A stretch of DNA of 64,000 nt, from NCBI GenBank assembly GCA_020024285.1, contig JAHHTZ010000001.1, positions 248,001 to 312,000 of the forward strand, read 5' to 3'. The DNA comes from Oscillospiraceae bacterium (GTDB lineage: Bacteria > Bacillota > Clostridia > Oscillospirales > Ruminococcaceae). The notes below the pieces were generated by a model. The model was not told the DNA's origin, did no database searches, and saw nothing but the letters and a program-made list of their open reading frames with translations. Of this stretch, positions 52,309 to 60,869 are shown piece by piece (within the stretch, counting starts at the first letter, position 1; every line of letters starts with the position of its first letter). The position numbers were made by a program, and so were the translations under genes.

Positions 52309-53676
52309 TTACTCTGCTTGGAAGATGGTGCCTGTTCTGAATGGTGCTGCACACTTCATCACTTTCATGAGGAAGTAGTATGACACCGCGGTTGGGATCA
52401 GGCTGATATACCAGGAAAGACCTACAACGATCAGAGAGCATGCAGAACCGATCAAAATAGCGATCACAGCAGCCCAGTTGATGCCCTTGAACGGACCTTC
52501 CTTGTTGTACATCATGTTGAGGTCGAGCTTGCCTCTTCTGAGGATGTAGTAATCCACTGCCATTACAGCAAAGATCGGACCGAGGAATGCAGAATAGATC
52601 TGTGTGAACAGTGCAAGACCGTTTGCAGATTCTTCTGTAACCAGTTTCCAAGGCATGCAGCAGATGGAGAGGATTCCGACTGCGATGGTGCTGTGGGTCC
52701 ATTTCATGCGGAAGGATTCCATCAGAACGTAAGCAGGCGGTACGATGTTGTTCAATACGTTGGTCGTTACCTGTGCAAATGCGATAAACAGCAGGGTGAC
52801 AACGGTGAGGAACTTGCTGTCCATTGTGGTGGAGAATACGGCTACCGGGTCAGAGTTGCCGGTTGCAGCAGTGACAAGCAGACCGATCATACCCATGAAC
52901 AGTGTTACAGGCAGGATGGCAACGGTGTAGATGCTTCCTGTAAATACAGGGCCAACCTTTTCCTGCACGTTGCGGGAATAGTCGGATGCATTGATGATCA
53001 TTGTGGAGTAGATACCAAGGAAGGAGGTGGTAGCTGCCCAGAATGGGAAGCCCCAGGAGCCCTGGATATTTGCAAAGGTATCCCCGATCTCCACTGCAAA
53101 CTTTGTTTTTACAACATAGAGCATATAACCAAGGATTGCAATGATAAAGATACAGGATACGTTTTCCATCCACTTGATGCCCTCAAAGCCTTTGATAGCC
53201 AGTGCCACCTGAAGGATGGTGAACAGGATATAAACAAGCATCAGGTTGTTGAAGCCGAACAGGATGTTCAGGCAGCTGTTGATTGCACCTGCACCGACCC
53301 AGCTCTGGAAGCCGAACCAGATGATCGCAGGGATTCCTCTGAGGGAGCCTGGGATTTTAACACCGGTTGTACCAAAGCTGCTGCGAAGCTGCACTGTATA
53401 TGGGATTCCGTAGCGATGACCGCAGTTTCCGATGATAACCAGTGCAACTGCGATAACGACACAGCCAATGACCATTGCAAGGATCGCCTGCGGCATGGTC
53501 AAAACGCCGATCAATCCTGCGCCCATAGAAAAGGTACCAACAGACACACAGCCGCCCATAAAGCTTGCTGCATAGGACAGTGGGTCCATGATACGTTTCT
53601 TGGTAGGAAGGAGGTCTGCTTGTACGCCTTTCACCAGTTCGGGATTGAGCTGGTGATTTTCAACTAAATTACTCAT
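52309..53676 (-). CDS. NCS1 family permease, copy 1 (allantoin/purine/cytosine type)
   Basis: The 455-residue protein has about twelve helices and NCS1 markers: 'GIPYTVQLRSSFG', 'RGIPAIIWFGFQSWVGAGAIN' in helix 3, 'TTNVLNNIVPPAY' in helix 8 and 'GPIFAVMAVDYYILRR'. NCS1 members import allantoin, uracil, cytosine or hydantoins with Na+ or H+. It follows allantoinase copy 1 in a transcript allB-NCS1-allB-NCS1. It differs clearly from copy 2, so the two may have different substrates. Confidence 0.9.
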   Translation of the reverse strand: MSNLVENHQLNPELVKGVQADLLPTKKRIMDPLSYAASFMGGCVSVGTFSMGAGLIGVLTMPQAILAMVIGCVVIAVALVIIGNCGHRYGIPYTVQLRSSFGTTGVKIPGSLRGIPAIIWFGFQSWVGAGAINSCLNILFGFNNLMLVYILFTILQVALAIKGFEGIKWMENVSCIFIIAILGYMLYVVKTKFAVEIGDTFANIQGSWGFPFWAATTSFLGIYSTMIINASDYSRNVQEKVGPVFTGSIYTVAILPVTLFMGMIGLLVTAATGNSDPVAVFSTTMDSKFLTVVTLLFIAFAQVTTNVLNNIVPPAYVLMESFRMKWTHSTIAVGILSICCMPWKLVTEESANGLALFTQIYSAFLGPIFAVMAVDYYILRRGKLDLNMMYNKEGPFKGINWAAVIAILIGSACSLIVVGLSWYISLIPTAVSYYFLMKVMKCAAPFRTGTIFQAE

Positions 53677-53711
53677 TACTGTTTCCTCTTTTCCTCATAC
53701 TTGCAAGGAGC

Positions 53712-55085
53712 CTATTTGAGCTTTGTAACAAGCTCGCCATAGCCTTTTGTTCCGGTCAGTACGCCGTTTTCTGCAACGACACTTCCCCGAACGATGGTGC
53801 ACACCGGCAGACCCTTGCCCTTCATTCCTACAAATGCAGAAATTTTGTTTACATACAGCAGGGAATCGCTTGTGATCTCCCATTCTTTTTCCGGATCAAC
53901 GATCACAAGGTCTGCATCGAAGCCCGGCAGGATATCACCCTTTTTGCCGTAGATGCCGAATGCTTTTGCCGGCTGTTTTGCCATTGCGTTGGCGAGGACG
54001 GTTGGTTTGATTCCGCGTTTTACGCAGCCTTCGTTGAAGGCAACCTGGAATCCGCTCTGGATACCGCTGATTCCGCCCCAAACCTCGAATACGTTGGTGA
54101 TCTTCTTGCCGAGGATCTCGTTGTATTTTTCGTCATAGGAGCATGGGGAATGGTCGCTTGCGATGCCGCTGAATGTACCGTCCTCCACATAGCTCCACAG
54201 TCTGTCCACTTCGCTCTGGGAGCGCAGCGGAGGAGCACATTTGAAGAGCGGACCCTTTTCGATCACGTCTTCGTCTGTAAGGCTCAGATAGTGAGAGCAG
54301 GTTTCAGCGGTGATATCGTATCCTTCCTGCTGTGCTTCCTTGATCTTCTGTGCTACATCCGGGCTGCTGACATGGCAGATGTGCGCTTTGCAGCCGGTTG
54401 CTTTTGCCATTTCGATCACGTTGATGGTTGCAAGCATTTCTGCAACGACCGGTCTGGAATCGAGGAAGCCCTTCCAGTCTGCACGGCCTTCTTTGAGCAT
54501 TCTCTGCTCCTGCCATTTGATCATGGAGAAATCCTCGCAGTGGAAGCCTGCACGGCCATCAAATTCTTTGATGATCTGCATTGCCTCGTATACCTGTCCA
54601 TAGCTCAGGGAGCTGTAGTCCGGAGATACCGGTCCGATAAAGGATTTGAAGGCAACGCAGCCCTTTTCGTCCAAGCCCTTGAGGTCTGCAAAGTTATCGT
54701 TCACAAGTCCGCCCCAGAAGCAGTAATCCACATAAGCATTTTTGCCTACTTTTGCTTCTTTTTTGTCGAAAATCTGGGCATTGGTCATTGCCGGTTCATT
54801 CTGAAGCGGCATGTCGATCACGGTGGTGTAGCCGCCTACTGCTGCTGCCGCCGTTCCGTGCTCATAATCCTCACGCCACTCATAGCCCGGATCGTTCAGA
54901 TGTGCATGGGTATCGATTGCACCGGGGAATACATAGTTGCCTTTTGCATCGATCACCTTTGCAGCTTCCGGCTCTTCGTTTGGAGCAAGGACTGCTGCGA
55001 TTTTTCCGGACTGGATCGCAATATTGCCTTCCAATACATTTTCTGCTGTTACGATCTTACCGTTTTTTACCAAGATATCATACAT
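53712..55085 (-). CDS. allB: Allantoinase / hydantoinase-like, copy 1
   Basis: The 457-residue amidohydrolase carries the metal-binding 'DTHAHLNDPG', a carboxylated-Lys candidate in 'VAFKSFIGP', 'KAHICHVSS', and 'ASDHSPC' with the catalytic Asp. It has allantoinase length and opens the ring of allantoin to allantoate; the family also includes dihydropyrimidinase, so hydantoin-type rings are possible. The start is the ATG after AGGAGGGAACG. It sits between the two NCS1 permeases. Confidence 0.86.
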   Translation of the reverse strand: MYDILVKNGKIVTAENVLEGNIAIQSGKIAAVLAPNEEPEAAKVIDAKGNYVFPGAIDTHAHLNDPGYEWREDYEHGTAAAAVGGYTTVIDMPLQNEPAMTNAQIFDKKEAKVGKNAYVDYCFWGGLVNDNFADLKGLDEKGCVAFKSFIGPVSPDYSSLSYGQVYEAMQIIKEFDGRAGFHCEDFSMIKWQEQRMLKEGRADWKGFLDSRPVVAEMLATINVIEMAKATGCKAHICHVSSPDVAQKIKEAQQEGYDITAETCSHYLSLTDEDVIEKGPLFKCAPPLRSQSEVDRLWSYVEDGTFSGIASDHSPCSYDEKYNEILGKKITNVFEVWGGISGIQSGFQVAFNEGCVKRGIKPTVLANAMAKQPAKAFGIYGKKGDILPGFDADLVIVDPEKEWEITSDSLLYVNKISAFVGMKGKGLPVCTIVRGSVVAENGVLTGTKGYGELVTKLK

Positions 55086-55160
55086 GGACGTTCCCTCCTG
55101 TTTATTTTCTGCATACCCCTTTTGATTGGGTGTTTTGGATGTGCTTTTTTTCAGCGCAGC

Positions 55161-56516
55161 TTACTTGCTTTCAAGGACGGTGCCTTTTCTGAAGCGTGCG
55201 CAGGACGGCATGGATTTCATTGCGAAATAGTATACCAGTCCGGTTGGGATGGTTGCTGTAAAGAAGGAGATATCAACATTCACAAGACCGATTGCTGCAC
55301 CGACGATCAATGCAATGACTGCTGCCGGGTTCACGCCGGCGTGGTCGCCCTTCTCGTCATACAGATCATTGAGTGCTTCCGGTGTCATTTTTCTTCTTCT
55401 GAGGATGAAGAACTCGGTAACAAGGATTGCAAAGATCGGGCTGAAGAATGCTGTGTAGATTTTAACGAAGATATCAAGTCCGCCCGCAGAGCTGTCGTTT
55501 GTCAAGATCCAAGGGCAGGTGCAAACTGCAAGGATACCTACCAGGATAACAGCGGTGCTGTGTTTGATCTTGAATGCATCCATAAATGCATAAGCCGGTG
55601 GGATGACGTTGCTTGCGAGGTTGGTGGAGAGCTGTGCAAAGATGATGAAGCCCAGGGTTACAACCAATACGAGGTTGTTGTCCACCATTGCAGCAAATGC
55701 GTTGATTGGGTTTGCGATGCCGGTTGCGGTAGAAGCCATTGCACCGATCAAGCCAAGCATTACTGTGGTCGGAACCATTGCGATAAAGTAGGAAGCGCCT
55801 CTCTTTATAGAGGAGTAGCCCGGCTTCACCTCACGCGAGTAGTCACTGGCGTTGAGCATAACCGTCGTACTGTTGCCGAAGAAGGCGATGATCGCCGCGA
55901 TGAACGGCATACCCCAGGTGCCTTCCTTGTGGAGCAGCTTTTCACCGATGACGTCACCATACTGTGTAACGCAGATGAAGAGCAGGTAGAACATTGCAAT
56001 AACAATAACGCAGCCGCCGATGTTGCCTACCCATTTTGCGCCCTGGAAGCCCTTGATGGACAGCATGATCTGCAAAGCCTGGAACAGCAGGAAGAACAGT
56101 ACGATATTGTCGTATCCAAACAGTGCTTTGGAAATGTTGTTGATTGCAGCACCGCCCAGCCATGTCTGGAATCCGTACCATACGATTGCAGGCAAGCCGC
56201 GGATCATAACCGGGATGATGCTTCCCTTGGTACCGAATGCGCTTTTGAGCTGGATCGCATACGGTGCGCCGGTGCTGTAGCCGAACTGGTCGTTCATACA
56301 AATACCAACAACCAGGATCGTGGAGCCTATCAATACTGCAAGGAATACCTGAAGCAGGTTCAGACCTTTTTCAAGCTGTGCAGAGCCCATCGTCAGGGTG
56401 CCGATGGAGATACATCCGCCAAGCCACAGCATGGTGTTGGAGCCCCATCCCATAATGCGCTCTTTCGCCGGGATCGGAGCCAATGAGCTGGCTTCCTTTT
56501 TCGGTTTGTCACTCAT
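55161..56516 (-). CDS. NCS1 family permease, copy 2
   Basis: The 451-residue permease shows 'GAPYAIQLKSAFG', 'RGLPAIVWYGFQTWLGGAAIN' and 'STNLASNVIPPAY', with a longer C-terminal hydrophilic stretch ('EALNDLYDEKGDHAG') than copy 1. The cytoplasmic N-terminus is charged. It follows allantoinase copy 2 with a 39-base gap. Together with copy 1 it gives the impression of a duplicated enzyme-transporter cassette that diverged. Confidence 0.9.
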   Translation of the reverse strand: MSDKPKKEASSLAPIPAKERIMGWGSNTMLWLGGCISIGTLTMGSAQLEKGLNLLQVFLAVLIGSTILVVGICMNDQFGYSTGAPYAIQLKSAFGTKGSIIPVMIRGLPAIVWYGFQTWLGGAAINNISKALFGYDNIVLFFLLFQALQIMLSIKGFQGAKWVGNIGGCVIVIAMFYLLFICVTQYGDVIGEKLLHKEGTWGMPFIAAIIAFFGNSTTVMLNASDYSREVKPGYSSIKRGASYFIAMVPTTVMLGLIGAMASTATGIANPINAFAAMVDNNLVLVVTLGFIIFAQLSTNLASNVIPPAYAFMDAFKIKHSTAVILVGILAVCTCPWILTNDSSAGGLDIFVKIYTAFFSPIFAILVTEFFILRRRKMTPEALNDLYDEKGDHAGVNPAAVIALIVGAAIGLVNVDISFFTATIPTGLVYYFAMKSMPSCARFRKGTVLESK

Positions 56517-56555
56517 ATTCTTTTCCTCATTTCATGTTCAAAGATTTTAAGGGAT

Positions 56556-57965
56556 CTATTTTTTTACCGGGGTGATCAGCTGACCGTAGCCAACTGCATC
56601 CTGCTTGTAATTGCCGTCAGCAGCTACTACCTTGCCGCGGATTACGGTGCATACCGGAGTACCTTTGCCTTCCAGTCCGTCGAAGCAGCTGATGTGACCC
56701 TTTGTGAGGAGCTCCTTCTGGTTGCATTTCCATGCTTTGTTTGGATCAACGATGACAACGTCGCCGTCAAATCCCAGCTCGAATGCACCCTTGCGGCCAT
56801 AAAGACCAAAGATCTTTGCAGGGTTGTAACCCATTACTTTTGCAATCAGGCTTGGGCTGAGACCTTTTTTGTTTACTACCATATCGAACATCATCGGCAG
56901 GAAGAACTGGATGGAGTTCAGACCGCCCCATGCTGTCCAGATATCTTTTGTTTCGTTGTCTTTTTCTTCATCAGCTGCCGGAGAGTGGTCGCTGCCGACG
57001 CAGGAGAGGGTGCCGTCGAGGACGTAGTCCCACATTTTCTCCATGTCCTCTTTCTTTCTCATTGGAGGGGTGCATTTTGCCGGAACACCTTTTTCAAATA
57101 CGAGGTCTTCTGTGAAGCCAAGGTAGTGCGGGCAGGTTTCTGCTGTGATCGGCAGTCCTTCATGGATGGCATCCTTTACGACCTGTGCTACCATTGGATG
57201 GCTTACATGGCAGATATGTACACGTCCGCCGGTTGCGCGAGCCATATCGATGACGTTCTTTGTAGCAACATACTCTGTCCATACATCGTGTGCATCGAGG
57301 AAGTCGCGGATCTTTTCCTCCTTGCTTCTTCCCTGTTTTGCCTGTGCTTCTTTTTCTCTTTCGAGGATCTGTCCGAATTCTTCGCAGTGGAAGCCGCACA
57401 GTGCATTGTATGGTTTGAGGATCTCAAGTGCTTTGCGGACATTTCCAAGGTTTACTGTTGGGAACAGCGGACCGCATGGGCAGGTGAATGCTTTGAATGC
57501 TGCAACGCCGCAGTTGTGAAGATCAACAAGATCCTTCATGTTGTTTTTCACGCTTCCGGGCTCGTCCTTGAAGTAATCGCCTACAATGCCGCCCCACAGT
57601 GCAAAGTCCACTACGGAATGCTGGCTGATCATGCCGAGCTTCATATCGAAGATATCTTTGTTCATCAAAGATGGGTCGTTATTCAGCGGCATATCGATCA
57701 GGCAGGTACATCCTGCAACTGCTGCTGCGCGGGAACCGGTTTCGAAGTCCTCACGATATTCAAATCCCGGTTCATTCATGTGTGCGTGGCAGTCGATGAT
57801 GCCTGGGAATACATAATTTCCCTTTGCATCGATGACTTCTTTTGCCTGTACCATTTCTCCCGGTACAACAAATGCAGCATATTTTCCATCCGAAATTGCG
57901 ATATCTGCCTCGTAGATACGGTCTGGTGTTACAAGTTTTCCGTTTTTGATTAACAAATCGTACAT
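56556..57965 (-). CDS. allB: Allantoinase / hydantoinase-like, copy 2
   Basis: The 469-residue paralogue has 'IIDCHAHMNEPG', a Lys-carboxylate candidate in 'AAFKAFTCPCG', 'RVHICHVSH' and 'GSDHSPA'. An extra 'KEAQAKQGRSKEEKIRDFLDAHD' helical insert distinguishes it from copy 1. The ATG at 57965 follows CAGGAGGT; the frame to 58022 is leader. It is first in the four-gene allB-NCS1 transcript. It may prefer allantoin or a related hydantoin; sequence alone does not decide. Confidence 0.86.
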   Translation of the reverse strand: MYDLLIKNGKLVTPDRIYEADIAISDGKYAAFVVPGEMVQAKEVIDAKGNYVFPGIIDCHAHMNEPGFEYREDFETGSRAAAVAGCTCLIDMPLNNDPSLMNKDIFDMKLGMISQHSVVDFALWGGIVGDYFKDEPGSVKNNMKDLVDLHNCGVAAFKAFTCPCGPLFPTVNLGNVRKALEILKPYNALCGFHCEEFGQILEREKEAQAKQGRSKEEKIRDFLDAHDVWTEYVATKNVIDMARATGGRVHICHVSHPMVAQVVKDAIHEGLPITAETCPHYLGFTEDLVFEKGVPAKCTPPMRKKEDMEKMWDYVLDGTLSCVGSDHSPAADEEKDNETKDIWTAWGGLNSIQFFLPMMFDMVVNKKGLSPSLIAKVMGYNPAKIFGLYGRKGAFELGFDGDVVIVDPNKAWKCNQKELLTKGHISCFDGLEGKGTPVCTVIRGKVVAADGNYKQDAVGYGQLITPVKK

Positions 57966-58116
57966 ACATAAACCTCCTGTTTCTCGACTTTGTACAACCG
58001 TAACAACACAGTGCAAAGTCACACTGTATTGCTATTTTTTATCTCATTTGATATGATATTTTACAGTTATCATAACATATGAATCAAAACATTACCAGTA
58101 AAGGAATTGACGCAAT
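57966..58116. promoter_or_regulatory. Divergent regulatory region between allB copy 2 and allH
   Basis: GACTTTG (57986-57992) and CAAAGTC (58014-58020) form one inverted repeat; ACAGTG (58008-58013) and CACTGT (58022-58027) another, interleaved with the first. The remainder is AT-rich with several TATGAT/TATCAT-like boxes. They are candidate operator sites, not proven. Confidence 0.4.
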
Positions 58117-58986
58117 ATGAACCACAAAATTTACCAATTATCCGATTTTTCCGCATGTTTCTTGGATTTTGGCTCAATCGGCATTGTACATTCTGTCTAT
58201 CGAAAAACGATAAATTTCATCATAAATAGACAATTATTTTCGATTCAGGCAAGCGGTTCTCCACTCTCGCCCATCAGCTTCCTCACGGAGATGACCTGCG
58301 ATGAAATGGCAGAGCTTTCCATTGCAAAGGGGGACTGCGTCATCCTTACTGCTTCCTCGATCCAAATTCGCGGCGAGGTATTTTCCCTGATCGATGCAGA
58401 CGTTGTACCCTTGTCCAGGGTCTGCGAGCTGCCGGACTCAGATCTTCTTTCCTTGCAGCAAAACATCGATCTTGCTGTTTCGCACTCTCACACCATCGGC
58501 TTTGACACCTTGTTCCGCCACGACGCAGATCGCAGCAGCATCCGGGAGTCTCCCGTTTTAAGCTATGCCTTGCGCTTTATGTCAGAATGCTCGGCACATC
58601 TTGCGAAAAAAGAGGACGAAAACGCTGCGGCTGCCCTGATCCGCCTGATTGGGCTGGGACCGGGGCTCACACCCTCCGGAGACGATTTTTTATGCGGGGT
58701 GCTTGCAGGTCTTACCATGTGCGGGGGATGCCTTGCGCGCTTTGCTGTGCTTTTGAAGGAGCAAATCACGCAAAACCTTCAAAACACCAATGATATCAGC
58801 AGAGCATTTTTGGAGTGCGCACTGCAAAATCGATACAGCGCTGCGGTGAATGCACTTTTGGATATCCCGTGCGCCGAGGAGATCCTCGCTTCGTTTGGGC
58901 AGATCGGACATTCCTCAGGCATCGATACATTGTGCGGGGTGCTTTATATTCTTCAATTTAAAAATACCCCCAAGCGGTCAGCTTAA
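58117..58986 (+). CDS. allH: AllH (DUF2877), third subunit of oxamate carbamoyltransferase
   Basis: The 289-residue protein has the DUF2877 signature 'LIGLGPGLTPSGDDFLCGVLAG' at residues about 167-188. E. coli AllH (YlbF) is required with AllF and AllG for oxalurate cleavage. Here it is separated by about 9 kb and oriented opposite to the AllFG fusion, an unusual layout. The start lies near AAAGGAATTG, a weak site. No other protein of this family is in the window. Confidence 0.82.
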   Translation: MNHKIYQLSDFSACFLDFGSIGIVHSVYRKTINFIINRQLFSIQASGSPLSPISFLTEMTCDEMAELSIAKGDCVILTASSIQIRGEVFSLIDADVVPLSRVCELPDSDLLSLQQNIDLAVSHSHTIGFDTLFRHDADRSSIRESPVLSYALRFMSECSAHLAKKEDENAAAALIRLIGLGPGLTPSGDDFLCGVLAGLTMCGGCLARFAVLLKEQITQNLQNTNDISRAFLECALQNRYSAAVNALLDIPCAEEILASFGQIGHSSGIDTLCGVLYILQFKNTPKRSA

Positions 58987-59012
58987 TGCGGATCGCCTGG
59001 GGGTATAGGATG
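58962..59012 (-). terminator. Terminator of the amidohydrolase-FAD-ETF operon, overlapping the end of allH
   Basis: On the minus strand ATACCCCCA (59005 side) pairs with TGGGGGTA at 58972-58965 and is followed by TTTTTAAATT. One arm lies in the last codons of the convergent allH gene. Confidence 0.75.
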
Positions 59013-59069
59013 GTTACGATTGCTATACAACAAAGTCGCAGAATCTCTTGATTCCATTTTGGTCAGAAA

Positions 59070-60050
59070 TTATTCTGACAAATAGCTTTTCAAAATACCG
59101 TTGAGATCTCCTACGATTCCATAGTCTGCAATGTTAAAGATCGGTGCTTCTTCATCCTGATTCACTGCGATCAACAACTTCGTGTCTTTGATGCCTTCTG
59201 TGTGCTGTATCGCACCGGAAACACCAAGAGAAATACAGATGCGAGGTCTTATTGTGTAGCCTGTTTGACCAATTTGGTGCTCAAATGGAATGAATCCGGT
59301 ATCCACCAATGGTCTGGTGCCGCCGATTGCAGCGCCAAGATCATCTGCAAATGCTTTGAGCAGCTTGAAGCTCTCTTCGCTCTCGGTTCCTCTGCCGCCT
59401 ACCACAACGATCTCTGCGCTGAGGATGCTGTCGGTATTTTCGGCAGCCGGAATCTTTTCTACTACATGGACCTTGGACTGCGGGAGCGCAATATCCAGAT
59501 AAGAAACAGCTGCCTTTTTGGAAGATTTTCCTTCAAACGGAGTGTATACCCCCGGTCTTACGGTCATCATCTGCGGAGAAAACTGCTCTCTTGTTACGAT
59601 GGTTACGAAGACATTCTCACCATAGGATGGCTTGTTCTGTTTGATATAATGAGTACCGTTCTCTCTGGTGCCAACCTGAAGCTCGGTGCAGTCTGCTGTA
59701 AGACCGCAGCCAAGCTTTGCAGCCACTCTGGAAAAAACAGAGCGTCCTGTGATGGTTGCCGGAACAAGTACACTGGATGGGTCGATCTGATGGATCATAT
59801 CGGAAAAAACCTGAGCCACTGCATCATCCTGGAATGTGCAGTCGTGCTGTGTTTTTACTGCGTAAATTTCATCAAGATCAAGGGCAGAGAGCTGCTCGAT
59901 GATGGCATCACAGTCATTTCCGACAAGCACAGCCGAAATCTTTTCGCCTGTAACTTCCTTGATGTGATGTGCCGCAGTGATCAGTTCCGATACAACAGCT
60001 TCTAATTTACCGTTATAGTGCTCTGCAAAAACACAAATTCCGTTAGCCAT
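59070..60050 (-). CDS. etfA: Electron transfer flavoprotein alpha subunit
   Basis: The 326-residue protein has the N-terminal EtfA domain and the C-terminal FAD-binding domain: 'VVVGGRGTES', 'GTRPLVDTG', 'QIGQTGYTIRPRICISLGVSGAIQH' and 'FNIADYGIVGDLNGIL'. EtfAB accepts electrons from flavin dehydrogenases. The gene abuts etfB with no gap and is last in the operon. Whether this is a bifurcating ETF cannot be told by eye. Confidence 0.95.
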   Translation of the reverse strand: MANGICVFAEHYNGKLEAVVSELITAAHHIKEVTGEKISAVLVGNDCDAIIEQLSALDLDEIYAVKTQHDCTFQDDAVAQVFSDMIHQIDPSSVLVPATITGRSVFSRVAAKLGCGLTADCTELQVGTRENGTHYIKQNKPSYGENVFVTIVTREQFSPQMMTVRPGVYTPFEGKSSKKAAVSYLDIALPQSKVHVVEKIPAAENTDSILSAEIVVVGGRGTESEESFKLLKAFADDLGAAIGGTRPLVDTGFIPFEHQIGQTGYTIRPRICISLGVSGAIQHTEGIKDTKLLIAVNQDEEAPIFNIADYGIVGDLNGILKSYLSE

Positions 60051-60845
60051 TTAATTCTTTCCTTTCTCAATGCTGATAAGTTCTTTGATCTTCATTGCCA
60101 TTTCCTTATCAGTGCCGCTGATCATCGTTGCTTTTCTGGTCTGTTTTGGCGAATATGAATCAACTGCAATTGTAGGAGAGCCTTCCAAGCCAACCTCATT
60201 CTGAGGAAGCTGGAGTTCTGTATTGGTGTATGTTGTCATCGGTTTTGCTTTTGCTGCACGTTTGGAGCGCAAAGTTGCAAGACGAGGCTGATTACATCCG
60301 AAGCAAACGGTGAGTACTGCCGGGAGCTGTGCCTCGAGTTTTACATCTTCTCCGTGGAACTTCTTTACAGCTGCAATGCTGTCTGGGCGGGAAGGATCAT
60401 ACATCACATCGGAAACTTCTACAATGTGTGCAGCAGACAAATACTCTGCAACCATTGCGCCGACCTGCCCTGTTGCACCGTCTGCAGAAAGTGCGCCGCC
60501 TAAAACCAAATCAAAATCGCCGTATTTTTTGATGCCTGCTACCAGTGTTTTTGCTGTTGCTACTGTATCACCGCCTGCAAAACATCTATCTGTAATCAGA
60601 CAGCCCTCATCGCATCCAAGTGCCATAGCATCTCTCAATGCCTTCTCTGCATCGGGTGGACCCATTGTAAATACGACCACTGTTCCGCCTACTTGCTCTT
60701 TCAGAAGCATTGCTACTTCGATTGCGTTCAAGTCTGCCGGATTGATCATCCCTTCGGAGCTTGCTCTTACAAGTGCATGTGTTTTTTCATCCACTGATAC
60801 ATCATTAGAAACAGGAACCTGTTTAATAAGAACTGCTATATTCAT
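60051..60845 (-). CDS. etfB: Electron transfer flavoprotein beta subunit
   Basis: The 264-residue protein shows 'IAVLIKQVP', 'NPADLNAIEVAMLLKE', 'FTMGPPDAEKALRDAMALG', 'DFDLVLGGALSADGATGQVGAMVAEYL' (AMP or FAD site) and 'FGCNQPRLATLRS'. It begins 24 bases after the FAD oxidoreductase stop and precedes etfA directly, so the oxidoreductase and ETF are one transcript. Confidence 0.95.
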   Translation of the reverse strand: MNIAVLIKQVPVSNDVSVDEKTHALVRASSEGMINPADLNAIEVAMLLKEQVGGTVVVFTMGPPDAEKALRDAMALGCDEGCLITDRCFAGGDTVATAKTLVAGIKKYGDFDLVLGGALSADGATGQVGAMVAEYLSAAHIVEVSDVMYDPSRPDSIAAVKKFHGEDVKLEAQLPAVLTVCFGCNQPRLATLRSKRAAKAKPMTTYTNTELQLPQNEVGLEGSPTIAVDSYSPKQTRKATMISGTDKEMAMKIKELISIEKGKN

Positions 60846-60869
60846 GCCATTCTCCTTCTTTAACTACCA

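Noticed and set aside
54150..56486. Long plus-strand open frame (about 780 codons)
   Set aside because: It is antisense to allantoinase copy 1 and NCS1 copy 2, both of which have full sets of family motifs and ribosome sites.
58001..58030. Interleaved short inverted repeats as a terminator for allB
   Set aside because: They lie upstream of the gene start on the minus strand and no T-run follows; at most an operator.
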